From assembly GCF_047553045.1 (NCBI RefSeq), contig NZ_CP180208.1:1302001-1366000 (forward strand): DNA of 64,000 bases, in the 5' to 3' direction. The stretch is from Sphingomonas_L flavalba_A. Its GTDB lineage: Bacteria; Pseudomonadota; Alphaproteobacteria; Sphingomonadales; Sphingomonadaceae. Made by a program: the position numbers and the translations under genes. The notes under the pieces are model-generated. The model did not search any database. It saw only the letters and a list, made by a program, of their open reading frames with translations, and was not told the origin of the DNA. Positions 35,765 to 44,048 of the stretch are shown here, piece by piece (position 1 is the stretch's first letter; the number at the start of each line of letters is the position of its first letter).

Positions 35765-35900
35765 GAACGGCCCGCACTCTTCCTCTCTGACCGGGGCAGC
35801 CCGGTTCCGCCGTCGGCGATGGGCAACCATCGCGACGCGCTGAAGGCCCGGTCGCGGGCTTGTCGCGGCCAGGCCGTCGGGGATGAGGCGCGGTCGCGCC

Positions 35901-36065
35901 TTACCCCCAAGGATCCAGCTCCAGCTTCACCATGTCGTCGTCGCCGTCGAACTCGGCGGCGGGACAAGCGGCGTGGGTGCCGTCCCCGGCCTGGAACACG
36001 ACGATCTCGACCATCAGCGTGGCGGCGAGGCTGGCGGCGAAGGCGGTGGCATCTGCATAGGACAT
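35901..36065 (-). CDS. Small acidic hypothetical protein
   Basis: 54 residues from ATG 36065 (MSYADATAFAASLAATLMVE), preceded by GGAGCC. Acidic C-terminus (FDGDDDMVKLELDPWG). Codon use is like the neighbours and it sits in the run of small minus-strand ICE genes. Family unknown; existence as a real gene is likely but not certain. Confidence 0.55.
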   Translation of the reverse strand: MSYADATAFAASLAATLMVEIVVFQAGDGTHAACPAAEFDGDDDMVKLELDPWG

Positions 36066-36147
36066 GGGTTCCGGCTCCTGTCTTTGGAGGCGGGGGACCA
36101 TCCCCCGCGCGACAGGCGCCCGAAGTGTCTGACCGGATCTGCAATCA

Positions 36148-36184
36148 CCCTCGGGCGTTCGGACTTTTTCCGAATCCCCGAGGG
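36148..36184. other. Long hairpin in the gap 36066-36487
   Basis: CCCTCGGG and TTCGGA pair with TCCGAA and CCCCGAGGG around a short T-rich loop, giving about 14 bp in two blocks. There is no T-run on either side. It lies in a 422-base gap without any convincing gene, upstream of the small gene at 35901-36065 and downstream of the gene at 36488. It may be an attenuator or terminator. Confidence 0.5.
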
Positions 36185-36487
36185 CGGCACGCTCGCGTAA
36201 GCCGACCCTTTACGGGTTGATTGTCAAAGAGACGGATCGGACCAAGGTTTGCGAATGGAAGCGGGGGTGGTGCTTTGCATCTGACAGGATGCCGGATACC
36301 CGCCCGCAGATGCTCTGCCGCGCCAGCCTTGCCGCCATGCGGGCATCAGGATCGTGTTCCCATCAGGCTGGAAATGGCCGTCGCTTGCCCATGTGCAGGG
36401 ATGGCCGGGTTTTGTGGTGAAGCTGGAGGTGGACCTGTGGGGTGAACAGCTATCATCCTCACGGCCCGACACCCCGCGATCGAGTCT

Positions 36488-36793
36488 TCAGGTCCAAAGC
36501 CCATCGGCGATCTCACGCGCGATCATAACGCGGGCCTTCATCATCAGATCGTCGCCTGATGTGTCGACATGACCGAAGAAACGGGCACGAGCGCCATGAG
36601 CCGTCCAGTCGGCGTAGCGGCAATATTCACGGGAATCGAGCCGGAAGACGCGCATGTCTTCGGCCCAATGGGGCTTTGGCTCCACAACAACGGTCATGCC
36701 GTCGCGGCTTTCCTCCCAGGGCAGGGTGCGCTCCGATGGGGAATGTTCGCGATCCTCAAGAAAGATTTGATCGACGTCGATGATGGCGGGCAT
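36488..36793 (-). CDS. Hypothetical ICE protein
   Basis: 101 residues from ATG 36793 (MPAIIDVDQIFLEDREHSPS); GGAGCG is 7 bases upstream. It holds VVVEPKPHWAEDMRVFRLDS, CRYADWTAHGARARFFGHVD and a helical end. No family known. It follows the parB-like gene by 96 bases on the same strand and is probably transcribed with it. Confidence 0.6.
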   Translation of the reverse strand: MPAIIDVDQIFLEDREHSPSERTLPWEESRDGMTVVVEPKPHWAEDMRVFRLDSREYCRYADWTAHGARARFFGHVDTSGDDLMMKARVMIAREIADGLWT

Positions 36794-36889
36794 GGAAGCG
36801 CTCCAATGAAAAAGCCCGATCACAAGGACCGGGCGCGTTGCGGAAACGGAGGGTGCAAACGGGGCAGCCGAAGCCACCCCGCCTGAGAA

Positions 36890-39028
36890 CTATTCAGCAG
36901 CGACCATGTGCTGTTCTTCCTCGTCGTCAGCCGGGTCGTCCTCGCTATCGCCGGAGAGGAAATCGGGCAGATCGTCGGCTTCTACGTCAGTGCCCGCTGC
37001 CGGATCGGTCCCGATTCCGTCATCCACCATGCGCAGCGGCTCGGGCAGCCAGCCGGATTCCGCCAGGAGGCGTTCGGCTTCCTTGGCCATGTCTCCCTTC
37101 TTCAGGTGCCCGATCAGATCGGCGGCCCGATCACCGGCCCCTTCGCGCACGGCTTCAAGGATACGGGGCTTGGTCACGCGACCGAGATAATTGCCAACCG
37201 TCGGCCGCCAGCCCACGGCTACCATGTCAAGGTCGGTCGAACGGGCGAGCCGGTCAGCCTGCGACAGGCGGATGTCCAGCCCGTGCTGACTAACGCCCGC
37301 GCCGCTGTAAGGGTTGGGCTTTTCATAGAGCGCGTTGACACCGAAGCTGACGCAATGGGCGAGCAGATCCATGCGCGAACCGTCGTCCAGATCGGTCAGC
37401 CAATCCCAGAGGGCGGCATCGTCTGCCGGGACATGATCGCCCCAGCGTTCGTGGCGGTCAGCGATGGCCTTGGCCGAAGCGCTATCGCGCAGATCCTCGG
37501 CCTGAGCGGGCAGATGAACCTCCCGGACCTGGGCTTCGAGGCATCCCTTGCTGGAATGCGGCATGAAGCAATCCATGACCAGCCTGTGCAGCAGTGCCGT
37601 CATAGCGACATGCGGGTTTACTGCCACCGCATCCCGCAGCGCCAGCGTCCGATGCGCGGTCAGCTCGCTGACCAGGCGATCGGGCAGCGGCTTGATGGTG
37701 TCGGCCTCGTCTTCCTCCTCAGTTTCGACCGTCTGGCCGCCCAGCGTGATAACTGCACCCATGCGGCTTACCTCCGGTTCTGCCCGCTGGATCACCTCGC
37801 CGGTTTCCGGGTCAACGATTTCAGCTTCCGGTTCCGCAGGCGTTTCATCTTCGGCGCGAACATAGCCGCGCTCGATCAGCAATGCGCCATCGGCGTCGAT
37901 GCTGATGAAGACACCCGCCATGCTGATCTGGTCCGGCTCGAAGGTCATCGGACGGCGCTCGAAGGTTTCCAGCGCCTGTTCGATCTCACCGAGGCGGGCG
38001 TCGATCTCGTCCGGCAGTTCGTCGGCCTCGCCATATTCCGCTTCAAGCCGCTCATATTCGTCGCGCAATGCCTCGCGGGTGGCGCGTTCATCTTCGGTCA
38101 GATCGACCGTCGTGCCGACAATCTGGCGAAGGCCATGGTCGTGACCATAGGGAAAGGTGATGGCGACTTCGATCCATTTCCAGCCCTCGGCGGCGATGGC
38201 CTCGGCCTCGGCCCTCAGCTTTTCGCCCACCAGCCGGTCGAGCAGCACCGGATCTTGCAGCCAGCCGCCATCGTCCTGCTGGAAGAGATCGCGCAGCACG
38301 CAACCGCCAGCCTCCTCATAGGCGGCAATACCGACAAAAACCGCCCGCTTGTCGGCGGCGCGGACCGTGGTTTCTGTCAGCAGGCGGCGGATGTGGTAGG
38401 GTTCTTTCTGCCAGCCATCCTTGATCGCTTCCCAGACCTGCTCCTGCCGGGCATGGTCAGAACTGACGCTGAAGGCCATGAGCTGTTCCAGCGTCATGCC
38501 ATCCTCGGCATAGACGTCGAGCAAGGCCGGTGAGACGGAAACCAGACGCAGGCGCTGTTTCACCACCTTGGCATCGACGAAGAAGGCGGCGGCGATGGCT
38601 TCCTCGGTCATGCCCTTTTCGCGCATGGCCCGGAAGGCGCGGAACTGGTCGAGCGGATGCAGCGGTGCGCGCTCGATGTTCTCGGCGAGCGATACCTCGT
38701 CGATCAGCACATCGGCGCTGGCTTCCGACACGACGCAGGGGATCGGCGCGGTTTTGGCGAGGCGCTTTTGCTTGACCAGCAGTTCCAGCGCCCGGAAACG
38801 GCGACCGCCGGCGGGCACCTCGAACATGCCGGTTTCCTTGCCCTCGGCATCCACGACCGGGCGGACATGCAGGGACTGGATCAGGCCGCGACGGGCGATA
38901 GACTCGGCCAGTTCCTCGACCGAGATGCCAGCCTTGACGCGCCGGACGTTGAACTGGCTGAGGACCAGCTTGTTGAAAGGAATGTCGCGCGAGGACGACA
39001 GGGTGATCTTCTGAACGGCAGTGGCCAT
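36890..39028 (-). CDS. Large ParB/Srx-fold protein
   Basis: 712 residues. The N-terminal ParB domain holds NKLVLSQFNVRRVKAGISVEEL, EVPAGGRRFRALELL and SLAENIERAPLHPLDQFRAF, the CTP/ATP-binding and nucleotide-hydrolysing boxes of ParB-like proteins, followed by a KorB-like helix-turn-helix (MTEEAIAAAFFVDAKVVKQRL). The long C-terminal part is acidic and helical. Proteins of this size are not partition ParBs but a plasmid/ICE-borne ParB family of uncertain role, possibly in DNA uptake or regulation. The start ATG 39028 has GGAG 8 bases upstream, inside the conserved leader. Confidence 0.85.
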   Translation of the reverse strand: MATAVQKITLSSSRDIPFNKLVLSQFNVRRVKAGISVEELAESIARRGLIQSLHVRPVVDAEGKETGMFEVPAGGRRFRALELLVKQKRLAKTAPIPCVVSEASADVLIDEVSLAENIERAPLHPLDQFRAFRAMREKGMTEEAIAAAFFVDAKVVKQRLRLVSVSPALLDVYAEDGMTLEQLMAFSVSSDHARQEQVWEAIKDGWQKEPYHIRRLLTETTVRAADKRAVFVGIAAYEEAGGCVLRDLFQQDDGGWLQDPVLLDRLVGEKLRAEAEAIAAEGWKWIEVAITFPYGHDHGLRQIVGTTVDLTEDERATREALRDEYERLEAEYGEADELPDEIDARLGEIEQALETFERRPMTFEPDQISMAGVFISIDADGALLIERGYVRAEDETPAEPEAEIVDPETGEVIQRAEPEVSRMGAVITLGGQTVETEEEDEADTIKPLPDRLVSELTAHRTLALRDAVAVNPHVAMTALLHRLVMDCFMPHSSKGCLEAQVREVHLPAQAEDLRDSASAKAIADRHERWGDHVPADDAALWDWLTDLDDGSRMDLLAHCVSFGVNALYEKPNPYSGAGVSQHGLDIRLSQADRLARSTDLDMVAVGWRPTVGNYLGRVTKPRILEAVREGAGDRAADLIGHLKKGDMAKEAERLLAESGWLPEPLRMVDDGIGTDPAAGTDVEADDLPDFLSGDSEDDPADDEEEQHMVAAE

Positions 39029-39036
39029 GTCAGTTA

Positions 39037-39086
39037 CTCCATGACGGACGCCGGTGAGCCTCTCTCTCCGGCTATCAGCCCGTCAC
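39037..39086 (-). promoter_or_regulatory. Conserved 5' leader hairpin, copy 2
   Basis: Upstream of the ParB-like gene. Arms CCGTCA and TGACGG (plus-strand 39042-39047 and 39080-39085) enclose the same GAGAGAGAGGCTCACCGGCG core as copy 1, and GGAG follows directly on the minus strand (plus 39037-39040). Confidence 0.7.
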
Positions 39087-39152
39087 GAAGCGAAGCGCCG
39101 CCCTCTTCCTCTGAAGAGAGCGACGCCAGCCGCAGAACCTGAAACCCGGAAA

Positions 39153-39548
39153 TCAGGCACTCCGGTTTTCTGTATCGGCGGATGTACAGGAAAAGCTCGC
39201 GCCGACGCGGTAGAGCAGACGCTCGGCGGCGCGGATGCTGCCGGTCTCACGGGCGGCCTCGGCCCAGACCGAGATCGGGAAATCGCCGGTGAACAGCAGA
39301 TCGCGCTCGATGACCATGCCGAAGGGCAGCCGGACTGACTGCATCTCGCCAAGGCTCCACGAACCCAGTTCGGGATGGCCGAGATCCGCCAGGCCGAACA
39401 TGATGTCGCCATCCTCATCCAGCTCGGTAGCGAGCCAGACGCCTTCACCGAGGGGATTGAAGAACTTCACGACCGGGATGTGATCTTGATCGCGCTGGTG
39501 ACCATTGGCCAGCAGGCGGTCGTGCTGTGCGCCTGTCAGGAGGATCAT
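39153..39548 (-). CDS. DUF2958 protein
   Basis: 131 residues from ATG 39548 (MILLTGAQHDRLLANG). DUF2958 blocks are clear: VVKFFNPLGEGVWLATELDEDGD, MFGLADLGHPELGSWSLGEM and ERDLLFTGDFPISVWAEAA. Function unknown; the family travels with ardC on alphaproteobacterial elements, as here, where the ATG overlaps the ardC stop by four bases. Confidence 0.88.
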   Translation of the reverse strand: MILLTGAQHDRLLANGHQRDQDHIPVVKFFNPLGEGVWLATELDEDGDIMFGLADLGHPELGSWSLGEMQSVRLPFGMVIERDLLFTGDFPISVWAEAARETGSIRAAERLLYRVGASFSCTSADTENRSA

Positions 39549-40507
39549 GCCGCCGCCCTCCGGTCGGTTTCGCTCGCATCCGACTCCCCGGTGTCTTCGG
39601 CAAGCTGATGCGACAGCAGCCAGTCCGCCGCCTTGCTGGCCTGCGAGGCCGCGCGGACAATCGCGCGGGAATCCTCGCGCATGACCTCCAGCCACGACCC
39701 GATGTAATCGGCATGGCGGACGGTCGGCATGATCCCGAGCGCGGCGCAACTGAAGGCCGCGGTCTGTTCGGCAATCATTTCCTCGAAGGCGTATTTTTTC
39801 GAGCCAAACGAGCCGGTCAGATCGCGGTTGAGGCGGCTGTGATGGCCGCTGGCGTGCCCCAGCTCATGCAGGGCCGTCCTGTGCCAGTTGATCGGCTCGA
39901 AATAGGCTTGCGGAGGCGGCACCTGCACATAGTCGAGCGACGGCATATAGAAGGCGCGATTGCCGCCAATACGGAAGTCAATGCCGGTGGCCCGGATCAG
40001 CGCCTCGACCTGAGGTTCGATAAGGCCCGGCGGCGGTGGCGGCGCGACTGCCGTGATCTCATCGGGTAGGCCATCGCATTGCGCGGCGTTAAAGACCGTG
40101 AACCGCTTCAGGAACGGAATGGCATGCGCATCCTCACCCGTTTCGCGGGCACGGCGCTTCTCGTCCTCGGGGGTGAAACGGTCGGCATAAACGACAGTCG
40201 TGCCACGCTCGCCCTTCCTGACATTGCCGCCAAGCGAAAGCGCCTGGCGGAACGTCAGCCACGCCTGAGCGGGGAAACCATGCTGGATGACAGCCCCCCA
40301 GAGGATGAGAATATTGATGCCGGAATAGGACCGGCCGGTTGAAGCATTTCTCGGCAGGCCCAGCGGGGCGGTATCAGGCGACGCACCCCAAGGCTGGACC
40401 CATGGCAACCGCCCTTGCTCCAGCTCGGCGATGATCTTGTTGGTGATGTCGTCGTAAAGGTTGCTGCGCGCGCCACCTTCCGCGAGGTTACGACCCTGTC
40501 TGGCCAT
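39545..40507 (-). CDS. ardC: ArdC-like antirestriction protein (zincin)
   Basis: 320 residues. An N-terminal ssDNA-binding ArdC domain (DDITNKIIAELEQGRLPWVQPW, GRSYSGINILILWG) precedes a metallopeptidase-like domain with HELGHASGH and the third ligand region AFEEMIAEQTA. ArdC proteins protect entering single-stranded DNA against restriction in the recipient. The start at ATG 40507 has GGAG 9 bases upstream in the conserved leader. The resistance module begins right upstream of that leader. Confidence 0.92.
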   Translation of the reverse strand: MARQGRNLAEGGARSNLYDDITNKIIAELEQGRLPWVQPWGASPDTAPLGLPRNASTGRSYSGINILILWGAVIQHGFPAQAWLTFRQALSLGGNVRKGERGTTVVYADRFTPEDEKRRARETGEDAHAIPFLKRFTVFNAAQCDGLPDEITAVAPPPPPGLIEPQVEALIRATGIDFRIGGNRAFYMPSLDYVQVPPPQAYFEPINWHRTALHELGHASGHHSRLNRDLTGSFGSKKYAFEEMIAEQTAAFSCAALGIMPTVRHADYIGSWLEVMREDSRAIVRAASQASKAADWLLSHQLAEDTGESDASETDRRAAA

Positions 40508-40516
40508 CGGGATGAT

Positions 40517-40564
40517 CTCCGCGACGGGTGCCGGAAGCCTCTCCTCCAGCCCTCAACCCGTCAC
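40517..40564 (-). promoter_or_regulatory. Conserved 5' leader hairpin, copy 3
   Basis: Upstream of ardC. GACGGG and CCCGTC (plus 40523-40528 and 40557-40562) pair around a core that matches copies 1 and 2 with a few substitutions, and GGAG (plus 40517-40520) follows on the minus strand. Confidence 0.65.
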
Positions 40565-40639
40565 GGAAAATCCGTCCGCACTCTCACTCTGAAGGGGGCG
40601 TTGCGGGGTTTCCCCGCAGAAGGGGTAGGCCGAGACCAA

Positions 40640-40946
40640 GGCTCGGCCTCAGGGGAAGGCTTTCCCCGTGATGTCCTCTCGTATTCTGGCTGATGAACCG
40701 GCAACACCAGCACAACGGCGAGCGTCGATGACATGGGCGCAACGGCTCAAGCGTGTTTTCAATATCGACATCGAGACCTGCAGCGGCTGCGGCGGCGCCA
40801 TGAAAGTCATCGCCTGCATTGAAGACCCTATAGTGATCAAGCAGATCCTTGATCACCTGAAGCACAAAGCCGAAACCAGCGGGACCAGGGCGTTACCCGA
40901 AAGCCGGGCGCCACCGGCTGAGCTGCTCCTGGGTCTGTTTGACTGA
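40640..40946 (+). pseudogene. ISCR2 (IS91-like) transposase, C-terminal remnant
   Basis: The frame ends in a recognisable ISCR/IS91 C-terminus: RRASMTWAQRLKRVFNIDIE, then TCSGCGGAMKVIACIEDP and a final PPAELLLGLFD. Only about 100 of roughly 500 residues are present, so the rolling-circle transposase is dead. The exact left border is unclear (somewhere after 40600). ISCR2 next to glmM' and sul2 is a well-known mobile arrangement; the 3' side to about 41180 (40947-41181, no gene) should contain the oriIS end. Confidence 0.85.
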
Positions 40947-41181
40947 CGAGCCTGAAGGCCAACGATACCAATCAAAATGCTGCGTTCACAGCGCCGCGGC
41001 AGGGATCCGCCGTGCTGGTTGTCGGAAAAGGAGCCGCTAGTGGGAAAGAGGAGGGTAAATTTTCAGCGTTGCTGGCTCCCCGTCAGCCGGATTGGGTTGC
41101 ATCGCAGGGGTGTCGAAAGAGTCAACTGCGGTCCAAAGCTGTTGGACTTGGGTGAAAAGGGCGTTTATTCTTCCTATACGT

Positions 41182-41424
41182 TGTCGGCAGCGGGCCAAAA
41201 AGGAATACGTCCATGCCCATCGAGGTGAAACCGGCTGTGAGCGCGGGTTCAAGCATATAGCCCGACAGGCGCGTATCCTTGCCGATCACGACACGATGGC
41301 GGTGGTCACCGCGACGAAAGACACGGCCAGCCGCCATGCCGACGCGCAAGGCGGTTTCCGCCGTCATCGCGCCTTCGTTGGCTTTGCCACGAATACCGTC
41401 TGTGCCGAAATATTTGCGCACCAT
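41182..41424 (-). pseudogene. glmM: Truncated phosphoglucosamine mutase glmM'
   Basis: The first 81 residues of GlmM (MVRKYFGTDGIRGKANEGAM ... VVIGKDTRLSGYMLEPALTA) up to FLFGPLPT, then an unrelated sequence from the ISCR2 side. The active-site serine loop and the other domains are missing. It lies 86 bases after sul2 on the same strand, reflecting the ancestral folP-glmM operon from which sul2 was captured. Confidence 0.9.
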
Positions 41425-41510
41425 AAGGTCGATTATCCTGTCGTCGGGTCGCCCTCAAAGGGGACATGCCTGCTGAACCGCGAATATAGAGAAATATCCC
41501 GAATGTGCAG

Positions 41511-42326
41511 TTAACGAATTCTTGCGGTTTCTTTCAGCGCCGCCAATACCGCCAGCCCGTCGCGCAAGGGGCGCGGCTCGTGTGTGCGGATGAAGTCAGC
41601 TCCACCTGCGGCGGCGGCAAGCTCTGCAGCGAGTGTCGCGGCCCCGACATCCCCCGGACCACGGCCTGTGAGCGCGCGCAGAAAGGATTTGCGCGAAACA
41701 GACAGAAGCACCGGCAAATCGAAGCGCAGCCGCAATTCATCGAACCGCGCCAGCACCGAGAGCGAGGTTTCGGGAGCAGCCCCCAGAAAAAACCCCATGC
41801 CGGGATCAAGGACAAGGCGGTTGCGTTTGATACCGGCACCCGTCAGCGCCGCGATGCGCGCGTCAAAGAACGCCGCAATGTGATCCATGATGTCGCCAGC
41901 GGGTGCCTCGCGCCGATCTGCCTGCCCGTCTTGCACCGAATGCATAACGACGAGTTTGGCAGATGATTTCGCCAATTGCGGATAGAACGCAGCGTCTGGA
42001 AAACCGCGAATATCATTGAGATAGGCCACACCACGCGACAAGGCATAGGCTTGCGTCGCGGGTTGATAACTGTCGAGCGAGACGGGAATGCCATCTGCCT
42101 TGAGCGCGTCCAGCACCGGCGCGATACGCGCGATTTCTGTGTCGGACGAAACAGGCGCGGCGTCGGGATTGCTGGATGCCGGACCGAGGTCGATCACATC
42201 TGCCCCCTCGGCCATCAGCTTACGCGCCTGCGCAATGGCTGCGTCTGGCGCCAGATACCGGCCTCCATCGGAGAAACTGTCCGAGGTTATGTTGACGATG
42301 CCGAAAATGATGAGCGATTTATTCAT
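41511..42326 (-). CDS. sul2: Sulfonamide-resistant dihydropteroate synthase Sul2
   Basis: 271 residues, MNKSLIIFGIVNITSDSFSD ... LAALKETARIR, which I recognise as Sul2 over its whole length. It has the DHPS blocks (SFSDGGRY, DLGPASSNPDA, DPGMGFFLG, SVSRKSFLRAL). It makes dihydropteroate while discriminating against sulfonamides, so it bypasses the blocked chromosomal FolP. The cassette glmM'-sul2 flanked by an ISCR2 remnant is standard; the IS1380-type element upstream in the same orientation may supply a promoter. Confidence 0.97.
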   Translation of the reverse strand: MNKSLIIFGIVNITSDSFSDGGRYLAPDAAIAQARKLMAEGADVIDLGPASSNPDAAPVSSDTEIARIAPVLDALKADGIPVSLDSYQPATQAYALSRGVAYLNDIRGFPDAAFYPQLAKSSAKLVVMHSVQDGQADRREAPAGDIMDHIAAFFDARIAALTGAGIKRNRLVLDPGMGFFLGAAPETSLSVLARFDELRLRFDLPVLLSVSRKSFLRALTGRGPGDVGAATLAAELAAAAGGADFIRTHEPRPLRDGLAVLAALKETARIR

Positions 42327-42509
42327 GGGGGCTTCTATAATAATAATAATCGAGCATGAGTCTCATCCTGCATTCCCCAAGTGGCGTGTCGTTTGAGGTG
42401 AAGATCGCCTGTATCCGAGCGCTAGACAAGGATTTTCTGCCGCAAGCGGCACCTGCGGTCGCGCAGACTGCTGGATCTGGACGGATCAGACCGCGAAGCC
42501 GCTGTTTCC

Positions 42510-43965
42510 TTGCCCAGGGGCGGCGTTTTTCAGCGCAGCGGACAGATCTGTCCAGCCGCTTTCGTTCAGTTTGAGCGTGGATCGCGATCATGCGCATAGC
42601 GGTGGCGCTCGCAATCGGCGGATAGCGGCGAGGATGGCGCGTACCATCGTGCCGGTGACAGCGACCTCGGCCAGCTGGAAGGTGATGGTGCGGGCGTGAC
42701 GGACCACACGTGCCCCGATCTTGATCAGCTTCAGTTGCAGGCTGGTCAACGACCAGTCGGCCATGGCCTCGGGCAGCTCGATGCAGTGCAAGAAGGTGGC
42801 CAGGTTGTACGCCAGGGCGTGCAGTTGCAGCCGCACCTCATTGTCGCGGAACTTCCGGCACGACAGCCGCGTCCAGCGAAAGGCGTATTTGCCCTCTTTG
42901 ATGTGCTGCTCGGCGGTGCCGCGCTGGTTGTAGAACCGCACCACCCAGTCCGGCTCCATCGGCAGGTTGGTGACGATGAAGCCGACACGCGGGAACAGTT
43001 CGCCCGGATGCCATTCGATCTTGGCGATCACCCGGCGTTCCTTGTCCCAGGACGCCGCCTGATACTCGAATTCCTCGAAGAACCGCTTGACCTTGGTCAG
43101 TGACGGCCGCCCGACAGGGCGCGTTAGCCGATGCGCGATCTTGTCCTTGAGGACCGCGTTTGCGGGCAGCCGGATGGCGTAGAAGAACCGCGCTTCTTCC
43201 AATCGCTCATAGATCGCCGGGATCGCGTAGGCAGCATCGGCCCGGAAGAACCTGCCACCAAGGTCGCGCTCCGCGTAGCGCGCAATGACGGGGTCGAGAA
43301 CATCACGCCAGCCATCGGCGCTGTGGACGTTGCCATGGCGCAGGGCGCAGCGTTCCAGCATCCCGAACTGGTTGAACAGAAAGTTGGGGTGATAGCAGCT
43401 ACAGTCGAAATGGCCATTCCAGGCGGACCCTTCCTGGTCGCCATGGGTCGGGCTGACCGAGCTGTCCATGTCCAGAACGATGTACTTCAGCCCGTTACGG
43501 TCATGGAACCGGTCGATCCATTGCCCGTTCAGGTCGGCCAGCGCGGCACGGTTCCCGGCCAGAGCCAGCGTCTCGGTCTCGAACCGTCCCATCTGCGATG
43601 CCGAGGCCGCTTGTGCATCGACCGCTCTGCCGCCGACAACTTGGCGCATGACCGGATCGCAGGCGAGACGGTTGGCGTCGTTGACATCCTCGTATCCGGC
43701 CAGCCGCCCAAAGACTGATTGCCGGAACAGGCCGTCGAGCCGATGGACCGTGTTCTTGCCAGAGCGAGTATCGCGCAGCGCCGCTGACGCCAAATCGGAC
43801 AACCCGAGCGCGTCATCAAGCTCGCGCATCACCAGAAGGCCGCCGTCGGAACTGAGCTGCGTGCCGCGAAATTCCAGCCGCACGCGAGGGTCGAAATCCA
43901 CCCGATCTGCCCGTTGCAAGCCCGCACCCTCTGGGTGATCCATGAAACGCGCCCCTCGCAGCCTT
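42510..43965 (-). mobile_element. IS1380-family insertion sequence upstream of sul2
   Basis: A complete IS1380-type transposase gene fills 42588-43943. Candidate imperfect ends are CCCAGGGGCGGCGTTT (from about 42513) and, on the opposite strand, GCGAGGGGCGCGTTT (ending about 43960); borders are approximate and no target duplication was established. It points towards sul2, as ISEcp1 (same family) does towards the genes it mobilises. Confidence 0.7.
42588..43943 (-). CDS. IS1380-family transposase
   Basis: 451 residues, DDE transposase. Visible landmarks are LEFRGTQLSSDGGLLVMREL, RLAGYEDVNDANRLACDPVM, YIVLDMDSSVSPTHGDQEGS (first Asp), FFRADAAYAIPAIYERLEE (second Asp) and WVVRFYNQRGTAEQHIKEGK (final Glu in the family's Y-x-Q-R-G-x-x-E-x-x-I motif). 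Full length with no internal stop. Confidence 0.93.
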   Translation of the reverse strand: MDHPEGAGLQRADRVDFDPRVRLEFRGTQLSSDGGLLVMRELDDALGLSDLASAALRDTRSGKNTVHRLDGLFRQSVFGRLAGYEDVNDANRLACDPVMRQVVGGRAVDAQAASASQMGRFETETLALAGNRAALADLNGQWIDRFHDRNGLKYIVLDMDSSVSPTHGDQEGSAWNGHFDCSCYHPNFLFNQFGMLERCALRHGNVHSADGWRDVLDPVIARYAERDLGGRFFRADAAYAIPAIYERLEEARFFYAIRLPANAVLKDKIAHRLTRPVGRPSLTKVKRFFEEFEYQAASWDKERRVIAKIEWHPGELFPRVGFIVTNLPMEPDWVVRFYNQRGTAEQHIKEGKYAFRWTRLSCRKFRDNEVRLQLHALAYNLATFLHCIELPEAMADWSLTSLQLKLIKIGARVVRHARTITFQLAEVAVTGTMVRAILAAIRRLRAPPLCA

Positions 43966-44048
43966 CAACACCATGTTTTATATAGGAAATATAATGGTCA
44001 GGACAGCGAAATCAGCGCCTTACTTGGGAAATGTGGGATTCTATGCCT

